From the NCBI GenBank assembly GCA_016929595.1, contig JAFGIN010000034.1:1-32706 (forward strand): DNA of 32,706 nt, given 5' to 3'. Source of the DNA: Chitinispirillaceae bacterium. GTDB taxonomy: Bacteria; Fibrobacterota; Chitinivibrionia; Chitinivibrionales; Chitinispirillaceae. The stretch's first letter is position 1, and each line of letters starts with the position of its first letter. The position numbers were made by a program, and so were the translations under genes. Below are positions 16,078 to 24,850 of this stretch, piece after piece. Below the pieces are notes generated by a model that saw nothing but the letters and a program-made list of their open reading frames with translations, searched no databases and had not been told where the DNA came from.

Positions 16078-19000
16078 ATGAAACTCAACATAATGAGACC
16101 ATCTATAAAATACAATACTGCTTTACCTGTTGTTCAAAAAAAAGATGAGATAATTTCTGCTATAATCAATAATCAGGTTGTCATAATAGCGGGTGAAACT
16201 GGATCTGGAAAGACAACTCAACTTCCGGTTATCTGTCTTGAAGCGGGTAGGGGGATGCATGGAAAAATTGGTTGTACTCAGCCAAGGCGTATTGCTGCAA
16301 TTTCAATTGCCAATTACCTCGCACACCAATCTGGTGTCGAAGTCGGCAATGAAATCGGGTATAAGATAAGATTCAATGATATGGATTCGGATCGGACATG
16401 TATAAAATTCATGACTGATGGAATTCTGCTTGCTGAAATGCGTCAATCACCACTTTTACAGAGATATGATACATTGATTGTTGATGAAGCGCACGAACGC
16501 AGTCTGAATATCGATTTTATTCTTGGTTATTTGAAAAAAGTCATTAATCATCGGCCTGATCTCAAAATTATCATCTCATCGGCGACTATTGATACAACAT
16601 TATTTTCAACTGCTTTTGGCAGTGCTCCGGTGATTGAGGTTTCGGGACGGGTTTTTCCAGTTGAAGTGTTCTATAGGGATTTTGCTTCAGAAGAAGCTGA
16701 GATGAATTATGTTGATGAGACTGTTCAAGCGGTAAAAGATGTTTATGATCTTGAAGACAGTGGTGATATCCTGATCTTCATGCCAACTGAGAGGGATATC
16801 CGGGAAGTATGCAACAGGTTACATGGGCTTCGTCTTGCAAATACAGTGGCGTTGCCACTTTTTTCAAGATTGAGTAAAGCTGAGCAGGAATCAATATTCA
16901 ATACGGATGAGCGGCGAAAAATTGTTGTTGCGACCAATATTGCTGAGACCTCGATTACTGTTCCGGGAATACGGTTTGTCATTGATAGCGGCCTGGCGCG
17001 AGTACCTGAATATGCACCGAGATTGCGTACTAATCGCTTACCAATTGTTCCAGTCTCAAAAGCATCGGCAGACCAGCGAAAGGGCAGGTGTGGTCGTGTG
17101 ATGGATGGTATCTGTATCCGGCTCTATTCATCCGAAGATTACCTCACAAGGGCACCCTTTACACTACCTGAGATAAAGAGATCAAATCTTGCCGGAGTAA
17201 TACTGACAATGGTAGCTTATTCCCTCGGTGATATCGAAACCTTTCCATTTCTTGAACCACCCTCCAGGCAGGCGATAACTGAAGGGTTTATGCAATTACG
17301 GGAGTTGGGTGCTCTTGACGCTACAAGAGGTTTAACTGATCTGGGAAGAAAAATCTCACGTCTTCCTCTTGATCCGCATGTCGCTGCAATGATTATGGCT
17401 GCCCGTGATGAAAATGCCTTACGTGAAGTAAAGATCATTGCTGCAGCACTCTCGATTGTTGATCCCAGAGAGCGTCCTTATGAAAAACGTAAAGAGGCAG
17501 ATGCGATGCACAGGCGTTTTACCATTTCCGGCTCCGATCCTTTGAGTCTGGTTCGTTTATGGGATGCGTATCAGGATGAGTGGAAGAATTTACGTACGCA
17601 AAACGGGGTGAGGCGTTTTTGCAGGGATCATTTTCTGTCTTTTACCAGGATGCGTGAGTGGCATGATGTGCATCAGTTGATTGACGATGAACTGAGAAAA
17701 ATGAAAGGTTTTTTTGAAAATAAAGAACCCGCATCTGCTGATGCCGTACATCGGTCCCTCCTGAAAGGACTGATAAGTAATTGCGCGTGCAGAAACGATA
17801 AAGGAAAATTTCGGGCTGCACGGGGACGGGAAATGGTGATATTTCCCGGATCCGCACTTAGTGGACTAACTCCGGAATGGATCTGTTGTCATGAGATTGT
17901 TGAGACATCTCAATTTTTTGCCCGCACTGTTTTTCCGATCAAACCAGAATGGATTGAACAGGTAGCACCACATCTGCTCTCCAGAACATATGGTTCACCC
18001 TGGTTCGACAGGGAAACCGGTTTTGTAAGAGCTACAGAGCGGGTTTCATTGTATGGGTTGTCAGTAGCGGAGCATCCAGGTGTTCATTATGGAAATGTTG
18101 ATTCTCAAAAGTCTAAAGAAGTGTTTATAAGAGAAGGACTGGTGAATGAACAGCTTGTGTCCGGGGCGCCCTTTTACAAACACAATATTATTTTAAGAAA
18201 AGAAATTGAGACTGTTGAAGCAAAGCTGAGGAATCGATCTTATTTTGCAGGGGAAGATGCAATCTACAGATTTTATGATGACCGTCTGGGAACGGTGACC
18301 AGTCAGAAGGAACTTACTGATTGCATCAGAAAAAAAAACGGGGATACCTTTTTATTCATGACAAGTGAGGATATCACAACGGGAAAACTACCTGGATTTG
18401 CAGCAGATTTTCCAGATCATGTACAGATTGGCAAGAAAAGATTACCGCTTCAATATGCTTTTGAGCCCGGTTCTGATCGTGATGGTGTGATACTGAGCTG
18501 CTCGAAGGATGAACTTTCCTTGTTGTCAAAGGTGTCGGTTGGATGGATATTGCCAGCAATATGGCCGATTAAAATAGAGGAGATTCTACGAAGTTGTCCA
18601 AAAGAGATACGAAAAAAAATGATACCGATCGACCAAACGGCACAGAGACTGGCATCAAAGATACAGGTGGCTCCGGTATCGTTTGGTCAGGCGCTTGCAG
18701 ATCTTGTCATGAAGGAATATGGTATTACACTGGATCCGGCAAGTTGTTCAGAAAAGTGTCTTCCGGATCATTTATCTCTGAAAATAGAAGTTTTTGATGA
18801 TCATGGAAACATTATTTCATTTGGATGTGCTGAAGATATTCTTGAAAATACCCTGGAATCGGCAGAGAAAAAAGCAGACGATCAATGGTGTGCGTATACC
18901 AGGGAACTGGAGCTGCATGGGATAAGCAGCTGGGAGTGTGGTGATATTCCTGAACATATAGAAATCGTTTTTTCAGAAAACAGCATACCTGTTTATGGAT

Positions 19001-19776
19001 ATCCTGCCTTTTATTGTAATAAAAATGATACTGTTGATCTGAGAATTTTAAAAAATGCAAACAATGCTCAACAGGAACATTTACACGCAGTAGTAAGATT
19101 ACTCGAAATCGCATTGACATCTGAGTTCGCATGGCTTGAACGTGAGCTCAAGATGAATCCGCAGTTAAGGTTGGCGTGTGCTTCTACCGGAGGTGCAGAA
19201 AAAATACGTGAACTACTTTTTTCCATGCTGAAAAGGTATCTGTTGCAGATTGATGGATCACCACCGCGTAAGAAACCTGAATTCATGAGTATTGTTGAAT
19301 CAAAAAAGGGAGCGATAAAGGGGTTGGGGTACGAAGCATTAAATATACTTGAACAGTTTCTATCTCTGTATAATCATAACTGTTCGATTTTACGTAAATC
19401 GACGGTTGCATTAAAGTCGGAATTGAAAACTGAACTGTCCCGGTATATAGACGAGTTGATAGGTGGTACGCTTTCGTATGAACTTTTCAGGAATTATCTT
19501 CGTTATATGAAAGCTTTTAATCTTCGGATCCAGCGTTCTGTTTCCGATCCGGCAAAATATCGTGAAAAAAATCAACAGGTATCTGCATACAGAAAACGAT
19601 TTGATCTACTCCTAGCAGGATCTGGTAAAGATAGTGTACCAGAATTGAAACTACCTCTTAGAATGATGCTTGAAGAGTTCGCAATTTCGCTGTTTGCTCA
19701 ACAGGAAGTCAAAACGGTCGTGCCGGTTTCTGTAAAGAGAATCGAGAAAGAATTTGACAGGTATACAAAAAAATAA
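16078..19776 (+). CDS. hrpA: ATP-dependent RNA helicase HrpA (DEAH box)
   Basis: The 1232-residue product has the complete DEAH/RHA helicase core: Walker A GETGSGKTTQLP (39-50), motif TQPRRIAA (67-74), DEAH (136-139), SAT (168-170) and motif VI QRKGRCGR (333-340). The helicase-associated winged-helix, ratchet and OB-like parts follow (to about residue 620). A long C-terminal region (about 650-1230) corresponds to the extension typical of bacterial HrpA. The length is close to E. coli HrpA (1300). HrpA unwinds RNA and has been tied to mRNA processing and rescue of stalled ribosomes. The Met at residue 6 is an alternative start. Its stop codon directly abuts the stop of the convergent membrane-protein gene with no spacer. 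Confidence 0.93.
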   Translation: MKLNIMRPSIKYNTALPVVQKKDEIISAIINNQVVIIAGETGSGKTTQLPVICLEAGRGMHGKIGCTQPRRIAAISIANYLAHQSGVEVGNEIGYKIRFNDMDSDRTCIKFMTDGILLAEMRQSPLLQRYDTLIVDEAHERSLNIDFILGYLKKVINHRPDLKIIISSATIDTTLFSTAFGSAPVIEVSGRVFPVEVFYRDFASEEAEMNYVDETVQAVKDVYDLEDSGDILIFMPTERDIREVCNRLHGLRLANTVALPLFSRLSKAEQESIFNTDERRKIVVATNIAETSITVPGIRFVIDSGLARVPEYAPRLRTNRLPIVPVSKASADQRKGRCGRVMDGICIRLYSSEDYLTRAPFTLPEIKRSNLAGVILTMVAYSLGDIETFPFLEPPSRQAITEGFMQLRELGALDATRGLTDLGRKISRLPLDPHVAAMIMAARDENALREVKIIAAALSIVDPRERPYEKRKEADAMHRRFTISGSDPLSLVRLWDAYQDEWKNLRTQNGVRRFCRDHFLSFTRMREWHDVHQLIDDELRKMKGFFENKEPASADAVHRSLLKGLISNCACRNDKGKFRAARGREMVIFPGSALSGLTPEWICCHEIVETSQFFARTVFPIKPEWIEQVAPHLLSRTYGSPWFDRETGFVRATERVSLYGLSVAEHPGVHYGNVDSQKSKEVFIREGLVNEQLVSGAPFYKHNIILRKEIETVEAKLRNRSYFAGEDAIYRFYDDRLGTVTSQKELTDCIRKKNGDTFLFMTSEDITTGKLPGFAADFPDHVQIGKKRLPLQYAFEPGSDRDGVILSCSKDELSLLSKVSVGWILPAIWPIKIEEILRSCPKEIRKKMIPIDQTAQRLASKIQVAPVSFGQALADLVMKEYGITLDPASCSEKCLPDHLSLKIEVFDDHGNIISFGCAEDILENTLESAEKKADDQWCAYTRELELHGISSWECGDIPEHIEIVFSENSIPVYGYPAFYCNKNDTVDLRILKNANNAQQEHLHAVVRLLEIALTSEFAWLERELKMNPQLRLACASTGGAEKIRELLFSMLKRYLLQIDGSPPRKKPEFMSIVESKKGAIKGLGYEALNILEQFLSLYNHNCSILRKSTVALKSELKTELSRYIDELIGGTLSYELFRNYLRYMKAFNLRIQRSVSDPAKYREKNQQVSAYRKRFDLLLAGSGKDSVPELKLPLRMMLEEFAISLFAQQEVKTVVPVSVKRIEKEFDRYTKK

Positions 19777-20199
19777 TCATTCAGGCAGAAATACCCACTC
19801 TTTTAAATAGTAGTATCCTCCAAGTAATGCAGCTGGAATGACAAGTATCATACTGATAACTGTCTGACTGACAGGTGCATTAACGGTAGGAAAAAGCCCC
19901 GCTATTATAGCCGCAATCCCTACAAACATGGAATTGAAAAGAGATTTACGTTTCGCAGTTTTTATTGCCAGATATCCACCGAAGAATGTGAAGCTCAATC
20001 CAAAGAATAGTGTATACAGAAATCCTTCAGACGATTGAGACCAGCTGAGGATATGGTTACTGATTTCACTGGTACCGAGTCCACGGGCTGTCAATTGAAT
20101 ACTTGCAATTGTAAAAAAAACCATCGAGAAACCGGCTGTTCCCAGCCAGTCAGCCAGACATCCAACAATTATTGCTCTAAAATCTAAAACTTTTTTCAT
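19777..20199 (-). CDS. Small membrane protein, four predicted helices
   Basis: I do not recognise the family. From the ATG at 20199 the protein has 140 residues (a TTG at 20235 would add 12). Four hydrophobic helices are visible: around GCLADWLGTAGFSMVFFTIASI, FLYTLFFGLSFTFFGGYLAI, SMFVGIAAIIAGLFPTV and TVISMILVIPAALLGGYYYL. The N-terminus begins MKKVLDFRAIIVGCLADWLGT, a pattern often seen in small uncharacterised integral membrane proteins. It is convergent with hrpA with zero bases between the stops and no terminator. Confidence 0.6.
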   Translation of the reverse strand: MKKVLDFRAIIVGCLADWLGTAGFSMVFFTIASIQLTARGLGTSEISNHILSWSQSSEGFLYTLFFGLSFTFFGGYLAIKTAKRKSLFNSMFVGIAAIIAGLFPTVNAPVSQTVISMILVIPAALLGGYYYLKEWVFLPE

Positions 20200-20309
20200 G
20201 GTTTTGAGGATCCGGTTGATCGAATTTTTGTTCAAATGGCACTAAAATAGGTGAATTTTTTTTTCTTAACAACATTTTTTTCGTACAATTAAAGAAAAAA
20301 TGATCGATT

Positions 20310-20325
20310 TGTGATGTAGATCACA
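20310..20325. promoter_or_regulatory. CRP-like binding site
   Basis: TGTGATGTAGATCACA is a perfect dyad of the Crp half-sites TGTGA and TCACA with the standard six-base spacer. It lies 97 bases before the ATG of the Ig-like-repeat gene and 111 bases before the start of the membrane-protein gene on the other strand, so it could serve either. No Crp-type transcription factor gene is in the window; the cNMP protein at 7882 has no HTH. Confidence 0.55.
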
Positions 20326-20421
20326 GATTACGTAAAAATAATAAAGTATTTTAATTATTCATGATTTTTAAATACGGCCATTCTGATTTCATTGAACCTT
20401 CAAAATGGATGGGAACATATC

Positions 20422-21375
20422 ATGGGATATGATAAATTTGGACTGGATTGGAGTGTATGGGGATCAAAATCTTCATCAGGTGGTAGTAGCTCGAATCCTC
20501 ATCTTGACGGTATAGGGTCCGGATGGAGCAGCACACCAAACCAGAAGACTGTGGAAGATGAAGATCCGGAGGAAGCGCCTGTGTCAGTTTCTTCATCCGT
20601 AAGACTTCGGAATGCTAAATTTCTTCCGGACGGAACAACCGATTTTAATAAACCATGCAAAGTTCAGGTTGAGGTAGAATCCAGTCAGCCGGTTTCTGCA
20701 CAGGTCATTATAACACTATGGGGTAAATACAAGGAAGAGGAGTATAATTTACAACACGAAGTCAAGGTGTATCCCGAAAATGGGCTGGCCAGTGGTGAAT
20801 TAAAATTATTTTATATTGATGCGTATTACGATGATGTAGCATCGGGGGTAACGGGTGAAAGTGTTTTTTATATAGCAAAATGTTCTTTGAAAGGTGCAAG
20901 TCCTATAGACAGTGAACCACTTCAGATGCCGCTTGTTGAGAATATTACACTTATCTTTGAAGATGATGATGGAAATGTAATCTCTAATGTCAAAGTGACA
21001 ATCGCAACTGGTGAGGAGTTCCTTTCCGGAGATGATGGAAAGGTCACTATTCCAGCTAATGCGGATGGAAGTGAGGTTGAGGTTGTAAAAATTGAAATCG
21101 GGGAAGCTCAAGGTGAACCTGAAGTTTTTGCCAGTCAAACGGATATGGATACTACTTCCGCTGATACTGTTGTTCCCATTACCGATAATCCTGTTTCTCA
21201 GGATGAAAAAGTGACGGTTATATATTTTAAAGACAATACAGGAAAGGTTCTTTCAAACACAAAAGTTTTATTAAGTGATGGACGAAGTTTTGTATCAGAT
21301 GAAAAAGGAGAGGTGAGTATCCCTTCTGCTGATGCATCTCAGGAGATGAGTATTTCTTTAATTGAGTTGGCTTAG
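20422..21375 (+). CDS. Protein with Ig/prealbumin-like repeat domains
   Basis: From the ATG at 20422 the protein has 317 residues (a TTG at 20392 is a weaker start). There is no signal peptide. A Gly/Ser-rich, then acidic N-terminus (to about 55) leads into a beta-sandwich domain (about 59-170: SSVRLRNAKFLPDGTTDFNK ... VQVEVESSQPVSAQVIITLWG). Two similar beta domains follow: ENITLIFEDDDGNVISNVKV (about 173-228) and EKVTVIYFKDNTGKVLSNTKV (about 263-317), both with a D/S-DGxV turn typical of carboxypeptidase-regulatory or prealbumin-like folds. Proteins like this often occur with contractile secretion or surface machines, but no such gene is present, so I give no function. The codon use is ordinary for the window. 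Confidence 0.6.
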   Translation: MGYDKFGLDWSVWGSKSSSGGSSSNPHLDGIGSGWSSTPNQKTVEDEDPEEAPVSVSSSVRLRNAKFLPDGTTDFNKPCKVQVEVESSQPVSAQVIITLWGKYKEEEYNLQHEVKVYPENGLASGELKLFYIDAYYDDVASGVTGESVFYIAKCSLKGASPIDSEPLQMPLVENITLIFEDDDGNVISNVKVTIATGEEFLSGDDGKVTIPANADGSEVEVVKIEIGEAQGEPEVFASQTDMDTTSADTVVPITDNPVSQDEKVTVIYFKDNTGKVLSNTKVLLSDGRSFVSDEKGEVSIPSADASQEMSISLIELA

Positions 21376-21391
21376 TACCTCTTTTTATGTT

Positions 21392-22156
21392 TTAGTCAAA
21401 CTCATCAAAACGAAATGCCTTATTAATAACTTTGAGTTTTTCCGACAATTCCAGAAGTGATTTATGATATTCTTCTGTTGGGTTTTCCTTGTATAATGAG
21501 TACAGTTTTAAAAAATTGTCAAGCATTTCAGTGTATGCTGTATTATTTTGGGCGTCGTTAATTTCTTTTTCTAGATGATACAGCGAGCCTTCTGATATAC
21601 GTTCCAGAAGATTAAAATAGGTTACAGCAGCTCTTTTTAAAATCTGGATAGTTTCAGTTATTGTGTCTGAGAGTGTATGGTAAATATTTACCAATGCGTT
21701 GTTGCTGCCCTGAAGATGCATCAGAGCACTGGCGGCAAGTTCATAATAGATCGCGGCTCTGCCATGGTCTGCGTCATCAGCTAAAACGATATGCTGGTAT
21801 GCTCCTTTGTGTTCGCATCCTTCAAATAATCCCAGCAGGAGAAGTCTGAAATCAGCATTATCTCTGTAAACGATGTAGGTGTTTCGTGCTCCAGGATGAG
21901 ATTCCAGCCAGGAACGGACGTCTGCATCGAATGCACTGATATAGGGTTTCTGATTGATGATTGGACCGCAGACTATGAGTGAGTTCATAAGACCTGCAAG
22001 ATAAACATTCACCTCCTGATCATAATCATGGTGACCGGTTTCAAAGTTAAGATCAGCGCGTGCTTTTAAAAGGTGCTCGAGAAAGAAAAAATTGGTTTCA
22101 TTGATAGTACCATTACTCATGTCCAGGTAGAATGGTATTAATTTGCGTTTTTCCAT
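21392..22156 (-). CDS. Uncharacterised soluble protein, divergent from flagellin
   Basis: I do not recognise this protein. The ATG at 22156 (MEKRKLIPFYLDMSNGT) has AGGGG nine bases upstream and gives 254 residues; a longer frame to 22201 lacks such a site. The N-terminal half mixes strands and helices (NVYLAGLMNSLIVCGP, NTYIVYRDNADFRLLLLGLF). The C-terminal half is all helical and Leu-rich (AAIYYELAASALMHLQGSNNA, then two amphipathic helices). There is no signal or membrane segment. It is convergent with the Ig-like gene (16 bases apart) and divergent from the flagellin gene, so a motility link is possible but only by position. Confidence 0.6.
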   Translation of the reverse strand: MEKRKLIPFYLDMSNGTINETNFFFLEHLLKARADLNFETGHHDYDQEVNVYLAGLMNSLIVCGPIINQKPYISAFDADVRSWLESHPGARNTYIVYRDNADFRLLLLGLFEGCEHKGAYQHIVLADDADHGRAAIYYELAASALMHLQGSNNALVNIYHTLSDTITETIQILKRAAVTYFNLLERISEGSLYHLEKEINDAQNNTAYTEMLDNFLKLYSLYKENPTEEYHKSLLELSEKLKVINKAFRFDEFD

Positions 22157-22295
22157 GAGAATTACCCCTGAGATAGCTACATACAATACATCTCCAAACA
22201 CTATTCCTGTTATAGATATCGGTTGGTTTAAACGTTTTATTTAGTAATAATTGTTATACTTTTCAGCGGCTTCGCAAAATTTATACAAAAACAAT

Positions 22296-22322
22296 TAAAG
22301 ATTTTTGAAAAAAAACCGATAA
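22296..22322 (+). promoter_or_regulatory. Sigma-28 (FliA) promoter of the flagellin gene
   Basis: TAAA (22296-22299), exactly 15 bases, then ACCGATAA (22315-22322). The sigma-28 consensus is TAAA-N15-GCCGATAA, so 11 of 12 positions agree. It is 43 bases upstream of the flagellin start at 22365 and pointed the right way, as expected for a late (class III) flagellar gene. Confidence 0.78.
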
Positions 22323-22364
22323 ATACTATGGGGAAGCTGAAAATTGTTTTACAGGGAGGTGTAC

Positions 22365-23204
22365 ATGCAGTTGCAGAGTACCGGGAACAGGTATTTAAGT
22401 GATTCAGGAAACGCTGGGCGTGTTTTAAAAAAGACCAGTAATGATCTCAAAAAAATTCTGGAGCGACTCTCGACTTCACAGCGGATTAACAGGGCATCTG
22501 ATGATGCGGCTGGTTTAGGTGTATCTGAGGTAATGCGCTCAAAAATCAGAGGCTTCAAAATGGCATCTCAGAATATTGATGATGCCATGTCTGCTTTGAA
22601 CATTGCAGATGGGACTGCCAATGAATTCAGCACGATTCTTCAAAGACAGCGGGAACTGACTCTTCAAGCCCGCAATGATACGCTCTCTGAAAAAGATCGA
22701 GAATCTATTGATACTGAGTATCAGGCGCTGACACAAGAACTCTCACGTCTGGCAGAATCAACGCAGTTTAACCGGCAGCATCTCACTAACGGAACCGATC
22801 TCGGGTCGGGCAGTTCAATCATTCAGGCTGGAGCTGAAACAACAGATCAGATATCATTACCATCAGTGGATTTCAGCGCGATTGCAAATAATCTCAGTGG
22901 TACATCACTTGCGACTTCCGCCGATGCCGGTACTTCTTTATCTGCGCTCGATTCAGCTTTAAAAAGTGTAGGTTCTCAACGTAGTATTATGGGGTCAACT
23001 ATAAACCGGCTTGAATCATCAGTTAATAATCTTACCGTAGCAGCTATAAATACTCAGGCTGCAGAATCGGTGATTCGTGATGAAGATATGGCAGATGGAC
23101 TGATGGAACTTACCCGTGCCAGATTACTTCAGGAGGGGACTTCAGCAGCGTTCAGCAGGTTTAACCAGATCTCACAGAATCATATAATGGGGTTACTTGG
23201 TTGA
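22365..23204 (+). CDS. Short flagellin
   Basis: From the ATG at 22365, behind an AGGGAGG site, the protein has 279 residues. It keeps the two conserved flagellin ends: the N-terminal helical part LSTSQRINRASDDAAGLGVSEVMRSKIRG...NIDDAMSALNIADGTANE, and the C-terminal part QRSIMGSTINRLESSVNNL...NTQAAESVIRDEDMADGLMELTRARLL...NQISQNHIMGLL. The middle is a short Ser/Thr/Ala-rich loop, so the outer D2/D3 domains are absent. The first 30 residues depart from the usual flagellin start (MALxINxNxxAL), which is odd because that end is needed for export and D0 packing. A sigma-28 promoter precedes it and a FliS gene follows. It could be the main filament protein or a minor variant. Confidence 0.87.
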   Translation: MQLQSTGNRYLSDSGNAGRVLKKTSNDLKKILERLSTSQRINRASDDAAGLGVSEVMRSKIRGFKMASQNIDDAMSALNIADGTANEFSTILQRQRELTLQARNDTLSEKDRESIDTEYQALTQELSRLAESTQFNRQHLTNGTDLGSGSSIIQAGAETTDQISLPSVDFSAIANNLSGTSLATSADAGTSLSALDSALKSVGSQRSIMGSTINRLESSVNNLTVAAINTQAAESVIRDEDMADGLMELTRARLLQEGTSAAFSRFNQISQNHIMGLLG

Positions 23205-23229
23205 TATTGACAGGGCATGGCATTTAAAA

Positions 23230-23583
23230 ATGTTATCAAGAAAAAAACATATCCAGGATTATTCCAGAATCCAGGTGCAGACTTCGACGCACGCACGTGT
23301 CATCTGCATGCTCCATGAAAAATGTGAACAGTTGATTCGTCAGACAATCGACCGGGAAGATCCGGATTCCCGGTCTCATCTTGATAATGCCCAGAATATT
23401 ATTGTACAACTGGAGCGGTCACTTGCTGACAATGATCAGGTAAGTAAAAGCCTCTATTTACTCTACGATTATTGTTACTGTTCTCTCGAGAGCGGTATAT
23501 CTGCTGACAGTCGAAAAGCACTTCAGGTCATATCATCTTTGAGAGAAACATTTAACAGGCTCAATAAACGACCTGAGAATTGA
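23230..23583 (+). CDS. fliS: Flagellin export chaperone FliS
   Basis: The 117-residue protein from the ATG at 23230 (a TTG at 23197 overlapping the flagellin stop would add 11) is helical and fits FliS: DYSRIQVQTSTHARVICMLHEKCEQLI at the start, then DNAQNIIVQLERSL, SLYLLYDYCYCSLESG and QVISSLRETFNRL. FliS binds the C-terminal helix of newly made flagellin and keeps it unfolded for export. Its place directly after flagellin supports the call. The sequence is divergent in detail (ICMLHEKC where LLxLYDGA is common), matching its divergent flagellin partner. Confidence 0.75.
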   Translation: MLSRKKHIQDYSRIQVQTSTHARVICMLHEKCEQLIRQTIDREDPDSRSHLDNAQNIIVQLERSLADNDQVSKSLYLLYDYCYCSLESGISADSRKALQVISSLRETFNRLNKRPEN

Positions 23584-23793
23584 GATAGTGTTCGGTTTTT
23601 AAGTTTTTCAACAATTCAGTGAAAAGTTTTTGCAAAAGCTCAACTCAAAAAAAACTCCACGATCTATTTCTCATCATAAAAATTTTGTGAATAATCTTTA
23701 TTCGCTTTCGGAAGTCAGATTTCCGGAAAAATTATCTCTATCCGATTCATTATTAATAAGAGAGTTAAATTACTGTACAAGAGGGAGGATTTT

Positions 23794-24072
23794 ATGATTA
23801 ATAAGGAAAAAACTATTCGCAAAATGAGAGCACGGTATCATGAAATTTTTCCAATTCCGGGGAAAAGGGATTTGCACGACTGTTTTTTCTGTTTACATGG
23901 TCAGATTGTGATTCAATTCAGAACTAAAGACAAAAAAGTTCATGTACAAAAAGCCTGTCTGGAACTTCCCCGGCAGCAGCCTCCACTCATCTTTAATACT
24001 CATTTTTTTGGACAGATACGAAGAATTCTAAATCAGCCAATTCGATTTGGTACAAGTACAAGTAGAGGATAA
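23794..24072 (+). CDS. Small conserved-looking protein of unknown function
   Basis: The 92-residue frame starts behind a strong AGGGAGG site six bases from the ATG, which supports it as a real gene. It is basic, with Cys30 and Cys33 (a CxxC) and Cys55, and a strand-rich centre (GQIVIQFRTKDKKVHVQKACLEL). There is no signal peptide or membrane helix. The three Cys are too few for a classical zinc ribbon alone. The upstream region holds a TTTCCGGAAA palindrome at 23720-23729. Function unknown; a neighbour of two other Cys-containing or flagellar genes but with its own leader. Confidence 0.6.
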   Translation: MINKEKTIRKMRARYHEIFPIPGKRDLHDCFFCLHGQIVIQFRTKDKKVHVQKACLELPRQQPPLIFNTHFFGQIRRILNQPIRFGTSTSRG

Positions 24073-24172
24073 GCTTCAGAGATACTTGCATATTTTGTTC
24101 TAAAATGTTAGAATACAGAGTGATATGTGCATCTGATATTAGTTGTGTCACTCTTGAGAGCTGAGTTTATCC

Positions 24173-24529
24173 ATGCAAATACCAAAAAAACCTAAGAAGC
24201 AGCCGTTAGTTAAAAAAGTCTGTACTTATGAAGGATGCGGAAAGCAGTTTGAGGGGTGCCGCACTTCAAAATATTGTGAATTCCATCGTATACAGCATAA
24301 TCGAGTAAAAGAGAAAAAGGAAGAGGAGCATGTAACCGTCAGGAATCAGCTTCTGGAACATGATTATAAAACTGTCCAGACGCTTACTCTGAAATGTGCT
24401 CTTGAAGAGTGTGGTAAGGAGTTTGAGGTAAAGGTTTATCCCCGACAGTTTGTCTATCCTAAATATTGTCCGGAGCATCGCAACGAGCATAAACGTAAGA
24501 GCTTCCTTGAGGGTATAAAGAAACTGTAA
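24173..24529 (+). CDS. Small protein with two zinc-binding C-x4-C...C-x2-H modules
   Basis: In this 118-residue, Lys-rich protein two similar units occur: CTYEGCGKQF...KYCEFH (Cys17, Cys22, Cys35, His38) and CALEECGKEFEVK...KYCPEH (Cys75, Cys80, Cys99, His102). Each offers three Cys and one His, enough to hold one zinc ion, and the two look like an internal duplication joined by a helical, Glu/Lys-rich spacer. The acidic and basic charges and the tail (RNEHKRKSFLEGIKKL) could suit nucleic-acid contact, but that is a guess. The start ATG lacks a strong ribosome site. Confidence 0.65.
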   Translation: MQIPKKPKKQPLVKKVCTYEGCGKQFEGCRTSKYCEFHRIQHNRVKEKKEEEHVTVRNQLLEHDYKTVQTLTLKCALEECGKEFEVKVYPRQFVYPKYCPEHRNEHKRKSFLEGIKKL

Positions 24530-24850
24530 CCTGATCAGATTTATTATATCGCCATAGAATTCAGAAGTGGCACACTCCTATACAAAATTGTTATATTTAT
24601 CCCTGCAACATGATGAATTCCGGTTCTATGTTTTACTATCGATAATTGCCTGATGGTTTTTAATGACCATAGAAAAAAACGTTACAAAAAAGATCAGGAA
24701 AAAACTCCGGGATTATTTACACTAACCAATGCCTGTACGGACTGTTTTTTGACGATGTGCCCGGCACTGATATAAGCTGATTGTGATTACGGATGTGATG
24801 CTGATCACGTAAAGAAAACTTCTGTTTCCGGCACCAGTCAGGAAAAATGA
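24530..24850. other. 321-bp non-coding stretch before the MutS-like gene
   Basis: No gene is supported. Near the right end lies a CRP-like site (24794-24809). A weak inverted repeat ATGGT/ACCAT occurs around 24653-24671. The AGGA ribosome site of the next gene is at about 24839. Confidence 0.5.
24794..24809. promoter_or_regulatory. Second CRP-like site, upstream of the MutS-like gene
   Basis: TGTGATGCTGATCACG carries the TGTGA and TCACR half-sites with a six-base spacer, one base short of perfect symmetry. It is 42 bases before the start codon of the MutS-like gene, close enough for repression or activation of a promoter there. Its likeness to the site at 20310 raises the odds that both are real. 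Confidence 0.4.
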
